Shown here: positions 35,068 through 44,482 of the stretch, one piece after another
Layout of the letters: each line of letters opens with the position of its first letter
Position numbering within the stretch: position 1 is the first letter of the stretch
NCBI RefSeq assembly: GCF_001886735.1
Contig: NZ_CP018076.1
Coordinates: 558,001-622,000, forward strand
Length of the DNA stretch: 64,000 nucleotides
Source of the DNA: Sulfitobacter alexandrii
Lineage (GTDB): Bacteria > Pseudomonadota > Alphaproteobacteria > Rhodobacterales > Rhodobacteraceae
Reading direction: 5' to 3'
Translations under genes and position numbers: made by a program
Notes under the pieces: model-generated
Told to the model about the DNA's origin: nothing
Database searches by the model: none
Seen by the model: only the letters and a program-made list of their open reading frames with translations

Positions 35068-36341
35068 CACTGCATCTCCTCCACCATGTCGGAAGAACGG
35101 GGGATGCGGCCGTCGATGGCGGTGCGCGCGACCACGGCCGCGTTCACGAGGAAGATCTCGGAATCGGGGCTGCCCATCCGGCCCTTGACGTTCAGAGTGC
35201 CCGTGGAAACGGCGCGCTGGCCCTCGCGCATCGTGGCGATCCGCCCGTAGCAGAAATCGCAGGAGGCGGAAGAGACGAAGGCGCCGCAATCGCTGAAGAT
35301 TTCGAGCAGCCCTTCCTGTGCCGCCTGCGTCATGATCCGCCGTGAAGTGGGCACGACGTGCAGGGAAAAGCCGGGGGCGATCTTGTGCCCCTTGAGCACC
35401 TTGGCCGCCGCGCGCAGATCCTCGATCCGGCCCGAGGCGCAGGAGCCGATGTAGCCGACCTGCACGTCCAGCCCCGACACTTCGTCCAGCGGCGTGGTGC
35501 GCGAGGGCGAGGGCGGCTGCGCCACCATCACGCCGATCTCGCTGACGTCGACGGTGTGGGTGGCGAGGTAGGTGCAATCCGGATCGCTCGACACGGGCTC
35601 GATCTGGAGCCGGGCAATGGGCAGCGCGTGGTCCAGCATCGCCTGGTCGGGGTTTATCACCGCGGAGAGCGCCCCGGTGAACATCGAGATGCTGGTCAGC
35701 GCCTGCCGCCCGTCCAGTGACAGCTGGTCGATCACCTCGCCGCCCAGTTCGAGCACCGCGAAGCGGGCGAACTTGTTCCCGAGCTTCTGCACGATCCCGT
35801 GGAACAGGTCGCGGGGCATGACCCCCGGCTGAACCTTGCCCACCAGGTTGAGACGTATCGTCTGGGGCACCTGAAAATCGATGTATTCGCGCACGAAGGC
35901 TTCGGTCAGTGTCTGACGCGGCATGTTCACCGCGAGGCATCCCAGCGCGCCCAGTTGCGAGATGTGGCCGTCGTAGTGCACCGCGAAGGCACCCGGCACG
36001 CCATAGCCTGTCTCTCCGGCCACGTGGTGGCCGATGCCTTCGCGCTCGACGCAGGTGATGTCGAACTCACGGCACCATGCGCGGGTCATCTCGTGGAATT
36101 CTTCCTCCTTGGGATCGACGGCGGGCACCATGTGGTCGATGAAGATCACGAAGCGTTCCTTTGCCGGCAGTTCGGTCAAGCCGAACTTTTCCTTCACCGT
36201 CTTGAAGATCACGTCGGTATAGCCGGGGAAGTCATAGGCCATCACGAAGTCGGGCCTGATCTTGAGCTCATCGCCCGCCGAGACGGGGGCGCCGCCGCTG
36301 ATGCGTGACATGATCTTTTCGACCATGGTCTTGCCGGTCAT
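35067..36341 (-). CDS. LeuC-like (aconitase family) dehydratase large subunit
   Basis: A 424-residue iron-sulfur hydro-lyase of the isopropylmalate/homoaconitase/dimethylmalate dehydratase group. The 4Fe-4S ligands appear as Cys301 (YIGSCASGRIEDL) and Cys361/Cys364 (SASCDFCYG). Active-site segments are FIDHMVPA and EGIGHHVAGETG. It needs the small subunit encoded next, which is frameshifted. The start overlaps the ABC ATPase stop by four bases, so it is in one operon with the importer. Isopropylmalate isomerase itself is unlikely because no leucine genes are near and the motifs differ (CASG for CTNS). Confidence 0.88.
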   Translation of the reverse strand: MTGKTMVEKIMSRISGGAPVSAGDELKIRPDFVMAYDFPGYTDVIFKTVKEKFGLTELPAKERFVIFIDHMVPAVDPKEEEFHEMTRAWCREFDITCVEREGIGHHVAGETGYGVPGAFAVHYDGHISQLGALGCLAVNMPRQTLTEAFVREYIDFQVPQTIRLNLVGKVQPGVMPRDLFHGIVQKLGNKFARFAVLELGGEVIDQLSLDGRQALTSISMFTGALSAVINPDQAMLDHALPIARLQIEPVSSDPDCTYLATHTVDVSEIGVMVAQPPSPSRTTPLDEVSGLDVQVGYIGSCASGRIEDLRAAAKVLKGHKIAPGFSLHVVPTSRRIMTQAAQEGLLEIFSDCGAFVSSASCDFCYGRIATMREGQRAVSTGTLNVKGRMGSPDSEIFLVNAAVVARTAIDGRIPRSSDMVEEMQ

Positions 36342-37999
36342 AACATTTCCTCCAGTTGGGGTTTGTGCCAGTGTTTCCCCGGCACCGCGTCCAGCAGGGC
36401 GCGGGTATAGTCGCTTCGGGGGTTGGCGAAGATTTCCTTGGTGCTGCCTTCCTCCACGATTTCACCTTTGCGCATCACGAGAAGTCGGTGGCAGATCGTT
36501 GCGGCAACCCGCAGGTCGTGGGTCACGAAAAGAATGGCGATGCCCATGTTGAGGCGGATGTCCTCCAGTAGGCGCAGGACCTGCTTCTGCACGGACACGT
36601 CCAAGGCCGAGACAGCCTCATCCGCGATCAGGATGCGCGGCTGCATGGTCAGGGCGCGGGCGATCCCGATGCGCTGGCGCTGTCCGCCCGAGAATTCATG
36701 CGGGAAACGGTCCATCACCGAGGCGTCGAGGCCGACGATTTCGAGCATCTGCCGCGCGCGGTCCCACGCCTCTTGCCGGGGAACGCCGTGCTGCATCGGC
36801 CCGATGGTCAGCGCCCGCCCGATCCGCCGCCGCGGATTGAGGGAGGCATAAGGATCCTGAAACACGAACTGGATTGCCGACGGCAGGTCCAGCCCCGGCG
36901 CGTCGATCGGGGTGCCGTCGATGTCTATCTGACCGGTGTCGATTTGCGTCAGACGCATCACGGCGCGCGCCAGCGTGGATTTGCCGGAACCGGATTCGCC
37001 CACGAGGCCGATGATCTCGCCCTCGTGCAGGTCGAACGAGACCGAGCGGAGCGCGGGCACTTCGCGCCGTCCGCCGAAGAGCCCGCCGCGCGAGACGTAC
37101 GTCTTGCAGGCGTCCCGGACCGACAGCAATGGCGTTTCCGCGGGGCGGGTGCGTGCGTGGTCGTCCAGCGTCGGTACCGCGGCGATCAGCTTGCGCGTGT
37201 AGGGGTGCCGGGGGCGGTTCAGCACGGAATCGACCGAGCCTTCCTCGACCACCTTCCCACGCTCCATCACGACGATGTGGTCCGCGATCTCTGCCACGAC
37301 GCCGAAGTCGTGGGTGATGAACATCACGCCCATGTCGTTCTGGGTCTGCTGTTCGCGGATGAGCGCGAGGATCTGCTTTTGCGTCGTCACGTCGAGCGCC
37401 GTGGTGGGTTCGTCGGCGATTAGGAGTTTCGGCCTGAGCGCGAGCGCCATGGCGATCATCACCCGCTGCCGCTGCCCGCCGGACAACCGGAAGGGATAGC
37501 TGTCCTGAAGGGTATCGGGATCCGGAAGGTGCATGTCCGCCAGAAGCGAGGCGATCCGCCGGCGCATGGCCGCGCGGGGCAGCGGTTCGGTCTTGCGGAT
37601 GACCTCTTCGATCTGCTGGCCTACCGTCATCAGCGGATTGAGGGCGGTCATCGGTTCCTGGAAGATCATCGAGATATCGGCGCCGCGCACCTTGCGCATC
37701 TCCGCTTCGCTGCGGGTCAGCAGTTCCTGCCCCTGAAAGAGCAGCGATCCGCCCGTCACGCGGACATGGGGCCGGGGCAGCAGGCCCATGATCGCATTGG
37801 CTGTCATGGACTTGCCCGAACCGGATTCCCCGACGATGCAGGTGATCCGGCCCGGTTCCACCCTGTAGCTGATCTGTTCGACCGCGTTGGGCCGGTCCGC
37901 GCCGTCGGGCAGGGCCACGGTCAGGTCGCGGACTTCGAGCAGGGGAGGCGCCGAGGGCACGATACGGATCCCGTCTTTCATGCTTTCGTCCTGCGGCAT
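36338..37999 (-). CDS. Peptide-type ABC transporter, fused double ATPase (DppD-DppF type)
   Basis: A 553-residue protein with two complete ABC ATPase domains. Domain one has [33 protein letters not shown] and [14 protein letters not shown]; domain two has [30 protein letters not shown] and [14 protein letters not shown]. Each carries the [12 protein letters not shown]-type motif typical of oligopeptide/dipeptide/nickel importers. DppD and DppF are usually separate genes, and the fusion is common in alphaproteobacteria. The ATG at 37999 overlaps the permease stop by one base. Confidence 0.93.
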   Translation of the reverse strand: MPQDESMKDGIRIVPSAPPLLEVRDLTVALPDGADRPNAVEQISYRVEPGRITCIVGESGSGKSMTANAIMGLLPRPHVRVTGGSLLFQGQELLTRSEAEMRKVRGADISMIFQEPMTALNPLMTVGQQIEEVIRKTEPLPRAAMRRRIASLLADMHLPDPDTLQDSYPFRLSGGQRQRVMIAMALALRPKLLIADEPTTALDVTTQKQILALIREQQTQNDMGVMFITHDFGVVAEIADHIVVMERGKVVEEGSVDSVLNRPRHPYTRKLIAAVPTLDDHARTRPAETPLLSVRDACKTYVSRGGLFGGRREVPALRSVSFDLHEGEIIGLVGESGSGKSTLARAVMRLTQIDTGQIDIDGTPIDAPGLDLPSAIQFVFQDPYASLNPRRRIGRALTIGPMQHGVPRQEAWDRARQMLEIVGLDASVMDRFPHEFSGGQRQRIGIARALTMQPRILIADEAVSALDVSVQKQVLRLLEDIRLNMGIAILFVTHDLRVAATICHRLLVMRKGEIVEEGSTKEIFANPRSDYTRALLDAVPGKHWHKPQLEEML

Positions 38000-38831
38000 C
38001 ACTTCTTCCTCCGTTTCAGGTTCGGGTTGAGCGCGTCGCTCAGTCCTTCGCCCACGAGGTTCAGGCACAACACGGTGATGATGATCGCGACACCGGGGAA
38101 GAAGCTCATCCACCAGGCGGTGCGCAGCATCGTCCGCGCGGCACCGATCTGGTATCCCCAGCTGATCATGTCGGGGTCGCCCAGCCCGAGGAAGCTGAGG
38201 CCGGATTCCATCAGGATCGCGGTCGCGACCATGAGGGTGGCTGTCACGATGACCGGTGCCATGGCGTTGGGGAGGATGTCGGTCAGCATGATGCGCCAGC
38301 TCGGCAGCCCCAGCACGCGCGAGGCCTCGACGAACTCCCGGCTGCGCAGGCTGAGGAACTCGGCCCGGACGAGGCGCGCCACCGGCGGCCACGAAACCAC
38401 CGAGATCGCGAGGACGATGGAATTGATGGAAGGGCTCATGATGGCCACCAGAACGATGGCGAAGATCAGGCTGGGAATGGTCTGGAACACTTCGGTAAGG
38501 CGCATCAGAAGATCGTCGACCAGCCCGCCGGCGTAGCCTGCGACGGCCCCGATTCCGATGCCGATCACCAGCGCGATGCCGGTGGAAATCAGGCCGATCA
38601 TCAGGGAGACCCGAGCGCCGTAGACGAGCCCCGCCGCGATGTCGCGGCCCAGCATGTCGGTGCCAAGAAGAAAACCGTTCTCAAGCGGCGCCTGGAATGG
38701 TGCGCCGACCATCTTCCAGGGTGACTGCGGGTAGATCAGCGAGGCGCCCATCGCCAGCGCTGCGATGAGCAGGAGGCAGGCAAAGGCGCACAGGGCGGCG
38801 CGGTTGCGCAGGAAGATCGTCCAGGAACCGG

Positions 38832-38835
<4 letters not shown>
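37999..38835 (-). CDS. ABC transporter permease (DppC type)
   Basis: A 278-residue membrane protein with about six helices. The conserved cytoplasmic EAA loop is EFVEASRVLGLPSWRIMLTDILPN, and GFLLGTDMLGRDIAAGLVYGARVSL is the DppC-specific N-terminal segment. The ATG at 38835 overlaps the preceding permease stop by four bases. An upstream extension to 38994 is out-of-gene overlap. Confidence 0.93.
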
Positions 38836-39809
<974 letters not shown>

Positions 39810-39829
39810 GGGAGAATATCCGTGTCAGA

Positions 39830-39855
39830 TCCCCCACCGCCGGGGCGGAGGGGGA
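39830..39855 (-). promoter_or_regulatory. Stem-loop between the peptide-type binding-protein gene and its permeases
   Basis: TCCCCC-A-CCGCC pairs with GGCGG-A-GGGGGA (39830-39841 with 39844-39855), with one internal A/A mismatch. It lies in the 64-base gap behind the binding-protein stop. No T run is seen. Confidence 0.55.
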
Positions 39856-39873
39856 AGGGAGGGTACGGTGGGA

Positions 39874-41439
39874 TCAGCGTGCGATCCAGACGTCCGCCAT
39901 CGTGTCGTTCAGACCGATCGCGCTGTCGACGAGGTTGCGGACCCGCGTGTGGTAGACGGTGGGGAAGTTGACCCGCACGAGGTAGGCGAAATACGCCTCT
40001 TCGACGACTTTCTGCTGAAACGCCTGGTAGAGTTCCTTGCGCTTCTCGTCGCTGGTCGCGCTGGCGGCTTCGGAAAGCAGGCGGTCGATCTCGGGATTGT
40101 CGAGGCCCGACACGTTGGCCGAGGGAGACCCCTGCACAAGGTTGCTCGACACGTAGGCACGCTCCACGCCGAGGGCCGGGTCGCCGTACTGGTAGAGCAG
40201 GTTCATGGTCAGGTCATAGTCCCACTGGCCCAGCGTCTGTGCCCATCCGCCGACATCGGTTTGCGTCACGTCCAGCTCGATCCCCACTTCGCGCAGCTGC
40301 TGGCGCACGTATTCGCCCATGCGGATGTAGGTTTCGGAGTAGGGCAGGCTGAGATAGCGGACGGTGACGCGCACACCGTTGTCGTCCGGTGTGAGACCCA
40401 TCTCGTCCAGCAGCGCGCGGGATTTTTCGGGGTCATAGTCGGCGGCCGGCAGGTTGTCCGCATGGTAGGGCGAATTCGCGGGCAGAGGACCGTCGGCCGG
40501 ATCCGCAAAGCCCATCCAGATCGCGTTGGCGATGAAATCGCGGTCGATCGCATGCCACACCGCCTTGCGGAAGCGGGGATCGTTCATCGGCTCGTTGCGC
40601 AGGTTGAACTGCACCCAGATGATCGGTGACAGGAATTCCCAGCCTGCATTCGTGACCTCGGTATCGGGCAGGGCGGCAAGGCGCTGCACGTCGAAATACT
40701 CCACGTCGCCGCCGCGCAGGACGTCCACTTCGCCGGTCTCGAAAGCGACCGCGCGCGACGCCGCGTCGGGCACGATGTTGAAGACGATCTCGTCGAGATA
40801 GGGCTTGCCGTCCTGCCAGTAGTCGTCATTGCGGACCAGCCGGATGAAGGAGCCGCGCTGCCATTCGTCCAGCTTGAACGGGCCCGTGCCGACAGGCGTA
40901 TCGTTCGCCGGGTTCGCCCGGTAGTCGGTGTCCCGGTACAGGTGGGCCGGGATCATCGGCGTGCTGGACACTTCGAAGGACTGGAGGAACGCCGGGAACG
41001 ACTCGTTCAGGGTGATCTTGACCGTGTTGTCGTCGGGGGCGCTGATTTCCTTGACCCGTTCCAGTACCCCACGGGCGCGGGGATGCACTTCGGGCAGGAA
41101 TTCGGAGAGAGAGAACACGACGTCATCGGACGTGAACGGCTCGCCGTCGTGCCAGGTGACATCGTCCTGAAGATCGAAGGTGTAGGTCAGGCCGTCTTCG
41201 GAAACCTCCCAGGCTTCGGCCAGTCCGGGCATCGCCGACAGGTCGGGGCCGTAGCGGAGCAGACCTTCGTAGATCTTGCCTGCGACGAACTGGGTCGGAC
41301 CCTGCTGGTTCAGGCCGAGCATGAGCATCGGCGGCTCCGGCTGTGCGATCAGTCGCAAGGTGCCTCCGGTCTGGGGCTCTTGCGCGGTGGCAATTTGAGC
41401 GGTCAGCGCAAACGCGGCCGCGTACTTCAGGAGCTTCAT
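39874..41439 (-). CDS. ABC transporter substrate-binding protein (peptide/opine/nickel type, SBP_bac_5)
   Basis: A 521-residue periplasmic protein with a signal peptide of about 19 residues (AALTAQIATA before QEPQTGG). The family signature is spread over LAEAWEVSEDGLTYTFDL and DDVTWHDGEPFTSDDVVFSL, then GTGPFKLDEWQRGSFIRL. These proteins bind peptides but also opines, glycosides and other small molecules. It leads the operon of permeases, ATPase, dehydratase subunits and lyase, so its ligand is probably the substrate of those enzymes rather than peptides. The promoter in front has KdgR/IclR-like dyads. Confidence 0.92.
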   Translation of the reverse strand: MKLLKYAAAFALTAQIATAQEPQTGGTLRLIAQPEPPMLMLGLNQQGPTQFVAGKIYEGLLRYGPDLSAMPGLAEAWEVSEDGLTYTFDLQDDVTWHDGEPFTSDDVVFSLSEFLPEVHPRARGVLERVKEISAPDDNTVKITLNESFPAFLQSFEVSSTPMIPAHLYRDTDYRANPANDTPVGTGPFKLDEWQRGSFIRLVRNDDYWQDGKPYLDEIVFNIVPDAASRAVAFETGEVDVLRGGDVEYFDVQRLAALPDTEVTNAGWEFLSPIIWVQFNLRNEPMNDPRFRKAVWHAIDRDFIANAIWMGFADPADGPLPANSPYHADNLPAADYDPEKSRALLDEMGLTPDDNGVRVTVRYLSLPYSETYIRMGEYVRQQLREVGIELDVTQTDVGGWAQTLGQWDYDLTMNLLYQYGDPALGVERAYVSSNLVQGSPSANVSGLDNPEIDRLLSEAASATSDEKRKELYQAFQQKVVEEAYFAYLVRVNFPTVYHTRVRNLVDSAIGLNDTMADVWIAR

Positions 41440-41484
41440 GGCTCTCCTCCCTGGTTTGGGTCTGCCTCCCAGCCGACCCCACGA

Positions 41485-41509
41485 GTTTCATTTGATGAAA
41501 CTAGTTTCA
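41485..41509. promoter_or_regulatory. Composite IclR/KdgR-like operator in front of the peptide-type ABC operon
   Basis: Two perfect dyads overlap. GTTTCATTTGATGAAAC (41485-41501) is a 7-3-7 palindrome and TGAAACTAGTTTCA (41496-41509) a 14-base palindrome, so three GTTTCA half sites alternate in direction. The site lies 46 bases before the binding-protein start. TGAAAC/GTTTCA is the core of KdgR-type (IclR family) sites. The IclR gene at 32798-33598 is the nearest candidate regulator. Confidence 0.55.
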
Positions 41510-41647
41510 AAAACACTCTGGCAATTCACCAAACAAGTGTCAACTACTGTAATTTCAGGCAAGTCGCAGGATGCAGCCAACGCGCAAGAACGCCCGACGC
41601 AGATTGCGAAAGGCGTTCTCTTTCAGGGTTTTAGAGTGAATTCAGGC

Positions 41648-43327
41648 CTAGGGTTGCCAAGGTTCCGGTGCGCGCGGATGGATGTCCGTCACCACGTCCA
41701 GCAGGACGGGCTTGCGCCCTGCGATGGCTCGTTCCAGCGCCGGGGCGAGGTCTGCAGGGTCCTCGATCCGAATCCCCTTGACTCCGAAATCGCGCGCGAT
41801 CGCCGCAAAATCCGTGGGACCGAACCGGTTGATCTCGTCTGGGTTTCCGGGTCGGTCGCCATAGTGTCCACGCACCTTGTAGACGCCCTGGCCAAAGCCG
41901 GAATTGTTGTTGATCACCGTCACCACCGGGATGTTCCAGCGGCGCTGGGTCTCCAGTTCGCTCAGGTGATAATAGAACGCGCCGTCGCCGGAAAAGCAGA
42001 CGACCGGCCGATCCGGTGCGCCGACCTGGGCGCCAAGGGCGGCGGGAAAGGCCCAGCCGAGTGACCCCGCCGCGCGGAGGTAGGTCTGACCCGCGTGGGG
42101 AAGATCGAGGACGGTCGCTGTCCAGATACCGGAATAGCCGGTATCAGCCACGAGCACGGCATTCTCCGGCAGAGCGGATGCAATCTCGGTGCACAGCCGT
42201 TCGACCCGGATGGGGGTTGCATCGCTTGTGGTATGAGGGCGCATTTCCTCGCGCCAGGCCGCCACCACGCCGCCCGCGTGGCTGGCCCAGTCCTGCCGAG
42301 GTGCCAAGGACGATCCGAGCTGGTCGTGCAGGTCGGCCAACGCCTGCGCCGGGCAGCCCCAGACAGGCAGCGTATCGGGGTAGTTTCGACCGATTTCCTG
42401 TCCGTCGAGGTCGATCTGAACGATCGGGGTGCCCGGCGCCGGAACTGTATAGGCATGCGTCGGCTGGTCGCCCGCGTGACATCCGACGAAGATCACGAGG
42501 TCGGCTTCGGAAACCAGCCGATTCGCAGGCGGCGCGGAGTAGCTGCCGACCGTTCCGATGTGCAGGGGATGATCCGTGGGCAGGATGCCGCGCCCGCCAA
42601 GCGACGTGGCGACGGGAATGTCGCATGCCTCTGCCAGCTTGCGCAGGGCGGCCTGCGCCCCGACCTGAAGCGCGCCCGCCCCGACCACGAAGACAGGGCG
42701 TTTCGCGGATCTGATCCGTTCGGCTGCCGCCGTAATGACGGCATCTCCGGCGTGGGGGCGGTGGCGCGGCAGGGCGCCCAAGGCCGGATCGGGGACGGGC
42801 GCACCGGTCAAGTCGCCCTGTTCGATGCGCTCTCCACCCAGACCATCGAGGTCGAGGTGCACCGGACCGGGAGAACTGTCGCCCGCGGTGCGGAACGCCT
42901 GCGCCAGCAGGTGCGGCAGCGCCGCGGGCTCGTCCACGGCCATGCTCGCCTTGGTGACCGGGGCAAAGAGCGGGGCGTGCGGCACTTCCTGGTAGGCGTT
43001 TCGATACTGCAGCATCGCCTCTTTCTTGCCCGTCAGCGCAACGACGGGGGCCCGGTGCAACCGGGCGTCCTGAAGCCCCGCGGCGAGGTTCGCCGCACCG
43101 ACCGACTGGCACATGCAGACGCCGACACGGCCGGTGACCCGCGCGTATCCATCCGCCATATAGGCGGCGGATTTCTCGGCGTGGGCCATGATGCGAGCGA
43201 TGCCCAGCTCCTCCATTTCAACCAGCGTGGGTCGCAGGATCGCGTCCATGAAGAAGACGTGACTTACGCCCAGATGCTTCAGGGCTTCGGCCATGTAACG
43301 GGCGCCCGACGTTCGGTCATCTTGCAT
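41648..43327 (-). CDS. Thiamine-diphosphate-dependent enzyme (acetolactate synthase family)
   Basis: A 559-residue ThDP enzyme. The activating glutamate is in MAHAEKSAAYMADGYARVTG near residue 51. The central domain holds RPVFVVGAGALQVGAQAAL, and the ThDP/Mg motif is FSGDGAFYYHLSELETQ with INNNSGFGQG. The overall plan is the AHAS/oxalyl-CoA decarboxylase/glyoxylate carboligase family, but no subgroup is certain. It is divergent from the LacI gene, with a perfect LacI-type operator 43 bases before its start, so it is probably repressed by that protein. Confidence 0.88.
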   Translation of the reverse strand: MQDDRTSGARYMAEALKHLGVSHVFFMDAILRPTLVEMEELGIARIMAHAEKSAAYMADGYARVTGRVGVCMCQSVGAANLAAGLQDARLHRAPVVALTGKKEAMLQYRNAYQEVPHAPLFAPVTKASMAVDEPAALPHLLAQAFRTAGDSSPGPVHLDLDGLGGERIEQGDLTGAPVPDPALGALPRHRPHAGDAVITAAAERIRSAKRPVFVVGAGALQVGAQAALRKLAEACDIPVATSLGGRGILPTDHPLHIGTVGSYSAPPANRLVSEADLVIFVGCHAGDQPTHAYTVPAPGTPIVQIDLDGQEIGRNYPDTLPVWGCPAQALADLHDQLGSSLAPRQDWASHAGGVVAAWREEMRPHTTSDATPIRVERLCTEIASALPENAVLVADTGYSGIWTATVLDLPHAGQTYLRAAGSLGWAFPAALGAQVGAPDRPVVCFSGDGAFYYHLSELETQRRWNIPVVTVINNNSGFGQGVYKVRGHYGDRPGNPDEINRFGPTDFAAIARDFGVKGIRIEDPADLAPALERAIAGRKPVLLDVVTDIHPRAPEPWQP

Positions 43328-43369
43328 GTGAGGTTCCTTTCCTGTGTGCGGGGACAGTCTAGGGCGACT

Positions 43370-43385
43370 TTGAAAGCGCTTTCAA
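43370..43385. promoter_or_regulatory. LacI-type operator 1 (perfect palindrome)
   Basis: TTGAAAGCGCTTTCAA is a perfect 16-base palindrome with the central CG step typical of LacI/PurR-family operators. It lies 43 bases upstream of the leftward ThDP-enzyme start. Confidence 0.82.
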
Positions 43386-43456
43386 GATTTGATTCATTGC
43401 GTTTCTTGGTCTACTAAAAGCATGGATGTAATAAAGGTACGCAGAGAAGAACAAGA

Positions 43457-43472
43457 TTGAGAGCGCTTTCAC
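43457..43472. promoter_or_regulatory. LacI-type operator 2
   Basis: TTGAGAGCGCTTTCAC matches operator 1 at 14 of 16 positions. It ends one base before the first ATG of the LacI gene, which suggests autorepression. The centres of the two operators are 87 bases apart, about eight helical turns. Confidence 0.78.
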
Positions 43473-43473
43473 G

Positions 43474-44382
43474 ATGATGGAGATGGCCAAACCCAAGGGA
43501 CGGGTCCGCATGGAGGAGGTCGCGCGGGTGGCGGGGGTCTCGCTCGCCACTGTGTCTCGTGTCCTCAGGCAGCCCGAGAAGGTGTCTCCGGGTCTGAGGG
43601 AAAAGGTGCAGGAGGCCGCCGCGCGGCTGGGGTATGCCCCCGATCCGGTGGCAGGCAGCCTTGCGGGCGCGCGATCCGCGTTGGTGGGGGTCGTCGTGCC
43701 AAGTCTGACGAATGCCTTCTTTGCCGGGACGCTGGAAGCCATGAGCGAGGTTCTGGAAAAGCGCGGTCTGCAGTTGATGGTCGGCTGCCACGGCTACGAC
43801 CCCGACAGCGAGGAAGAGCTGGTCGCGGCACTTTCGGGCTGGCGGCCCTCGGCGCTGGTGATTACCGGGCTTGGCCAGGGACGCGGCGTGCTGGGCCACC
43901 TGTCACGGTCCGGCTGCCCGGTGATCGGCATGTGGGACACCGACGGCGGTTTCATGGACAGCACGGTGGGGTTCTCGCAGGCGCGGGCCGGAGAGATGGC
44001 GGCCGAGGCGCTGGTGGAGAAAGGTCACCGCGACGTTGCTTTTGTCGGTGCGACGCTGGACCGTGACAGCCGCGCGCGGGCGCGGGCGCGCGGGTTTGCC
44101 GCGCGGTTCAAGGCGCTGACCGGGCGAGAAGTTGCCTGCCACGACGTCGCCGGGCGCGGCCCGGGCGAGGGCGGCGCGGCGCTGGGGACCGTGCTGGCGG
44201 GGGACACGCGGATAACGGCAATCGCCTTTTCGGGCGATATGCTTGCCATCGGTGCGCTCTTCGAGGCGCAGCGCAGGGGCATCTCCGTCCCGGGCGAGCT
44301 GGCGTTGCTGGGTTACGGCGATCTCGAGATCGCGGGGTGTTCCAACCCCGGCATCAGCACGATCCGCCCCCCAGCCGTCTGA
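43474..44382 (+). CDS. LacI family transcriptional regulator, reading frame broken near the 3' end
   Basis: A 302-residue product as read. The N-terminal helix-turn-helix and hinge are MEEVARVAGVSLATVSRVLR and EKVQEAAARLGYAPDPVA. The periplasmic-binding-like core follows, ending STIRPPAV at a TGA. One base more in the run of six C at about 44370 would continue in frame as SRLIGEAVANHVLARLDG and on to VRRGSL, stopping at 44486, the normal LacI C-terminus of about 336 residues. That restored stop overlaps the GTG of the next gene by three bases, which supports it as the original frame. Several start ATGs (43474, 43477, 43483) are possible. It probably controls the divergent ThDP gene and the genes downstream. 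Confidence 0.88.
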   Translation: MMEMAKPKGRVRMEEVARVAGVSLATVSRVLRQPEKVSPGLREKVQEAAARLGYAPDPVAGSLAGARSALVGVVVPSLTNAFFAGTLEAMSEVLEKRGLQLMVGCHGYDPDSEEELVAALSGWRPSALVITGLGQGRGVLGHLSRSGCPVIGMWDTDGGFMDSTVGFSQARAGEMAAEALVEKGHRDVAFVGATLDRDSRARARARGFAARFKALTGREVACHDVAGRGPGEGGAALGTVLAGDTRITAIAFSGDMLAIGALFEAQRRGISVPGELALLGYGDLEIAGCSNPGISTIRPPAV

Positions 44383-44482
44383 TCGGCGAGGCGGTGGCAA
44401 ACCACGTTCTCGCCCGTCTTGACGGGGCCGCGGCGTCGGTGGTGATAGATCTGCCTCTTGAAACAGTGCGACGGGGCAGCCT

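Noticed and set aside
34822-35940. 372-codon frame covering the LeuD start and the LeuC gene antiphase
   Set aside because: Only its last 82 codons from ATG 35067 are real LeuD sequence; the rest is the LeuC gene in a wrong frame.
35067-36341. LeuC-like gene as the leucine-biosynthesis isopropylmalate isomerase
   Set aside because: No leuA or leuB nearby, altered cluster and substrate motifs, and linkage to a lyase and importer argue against it.
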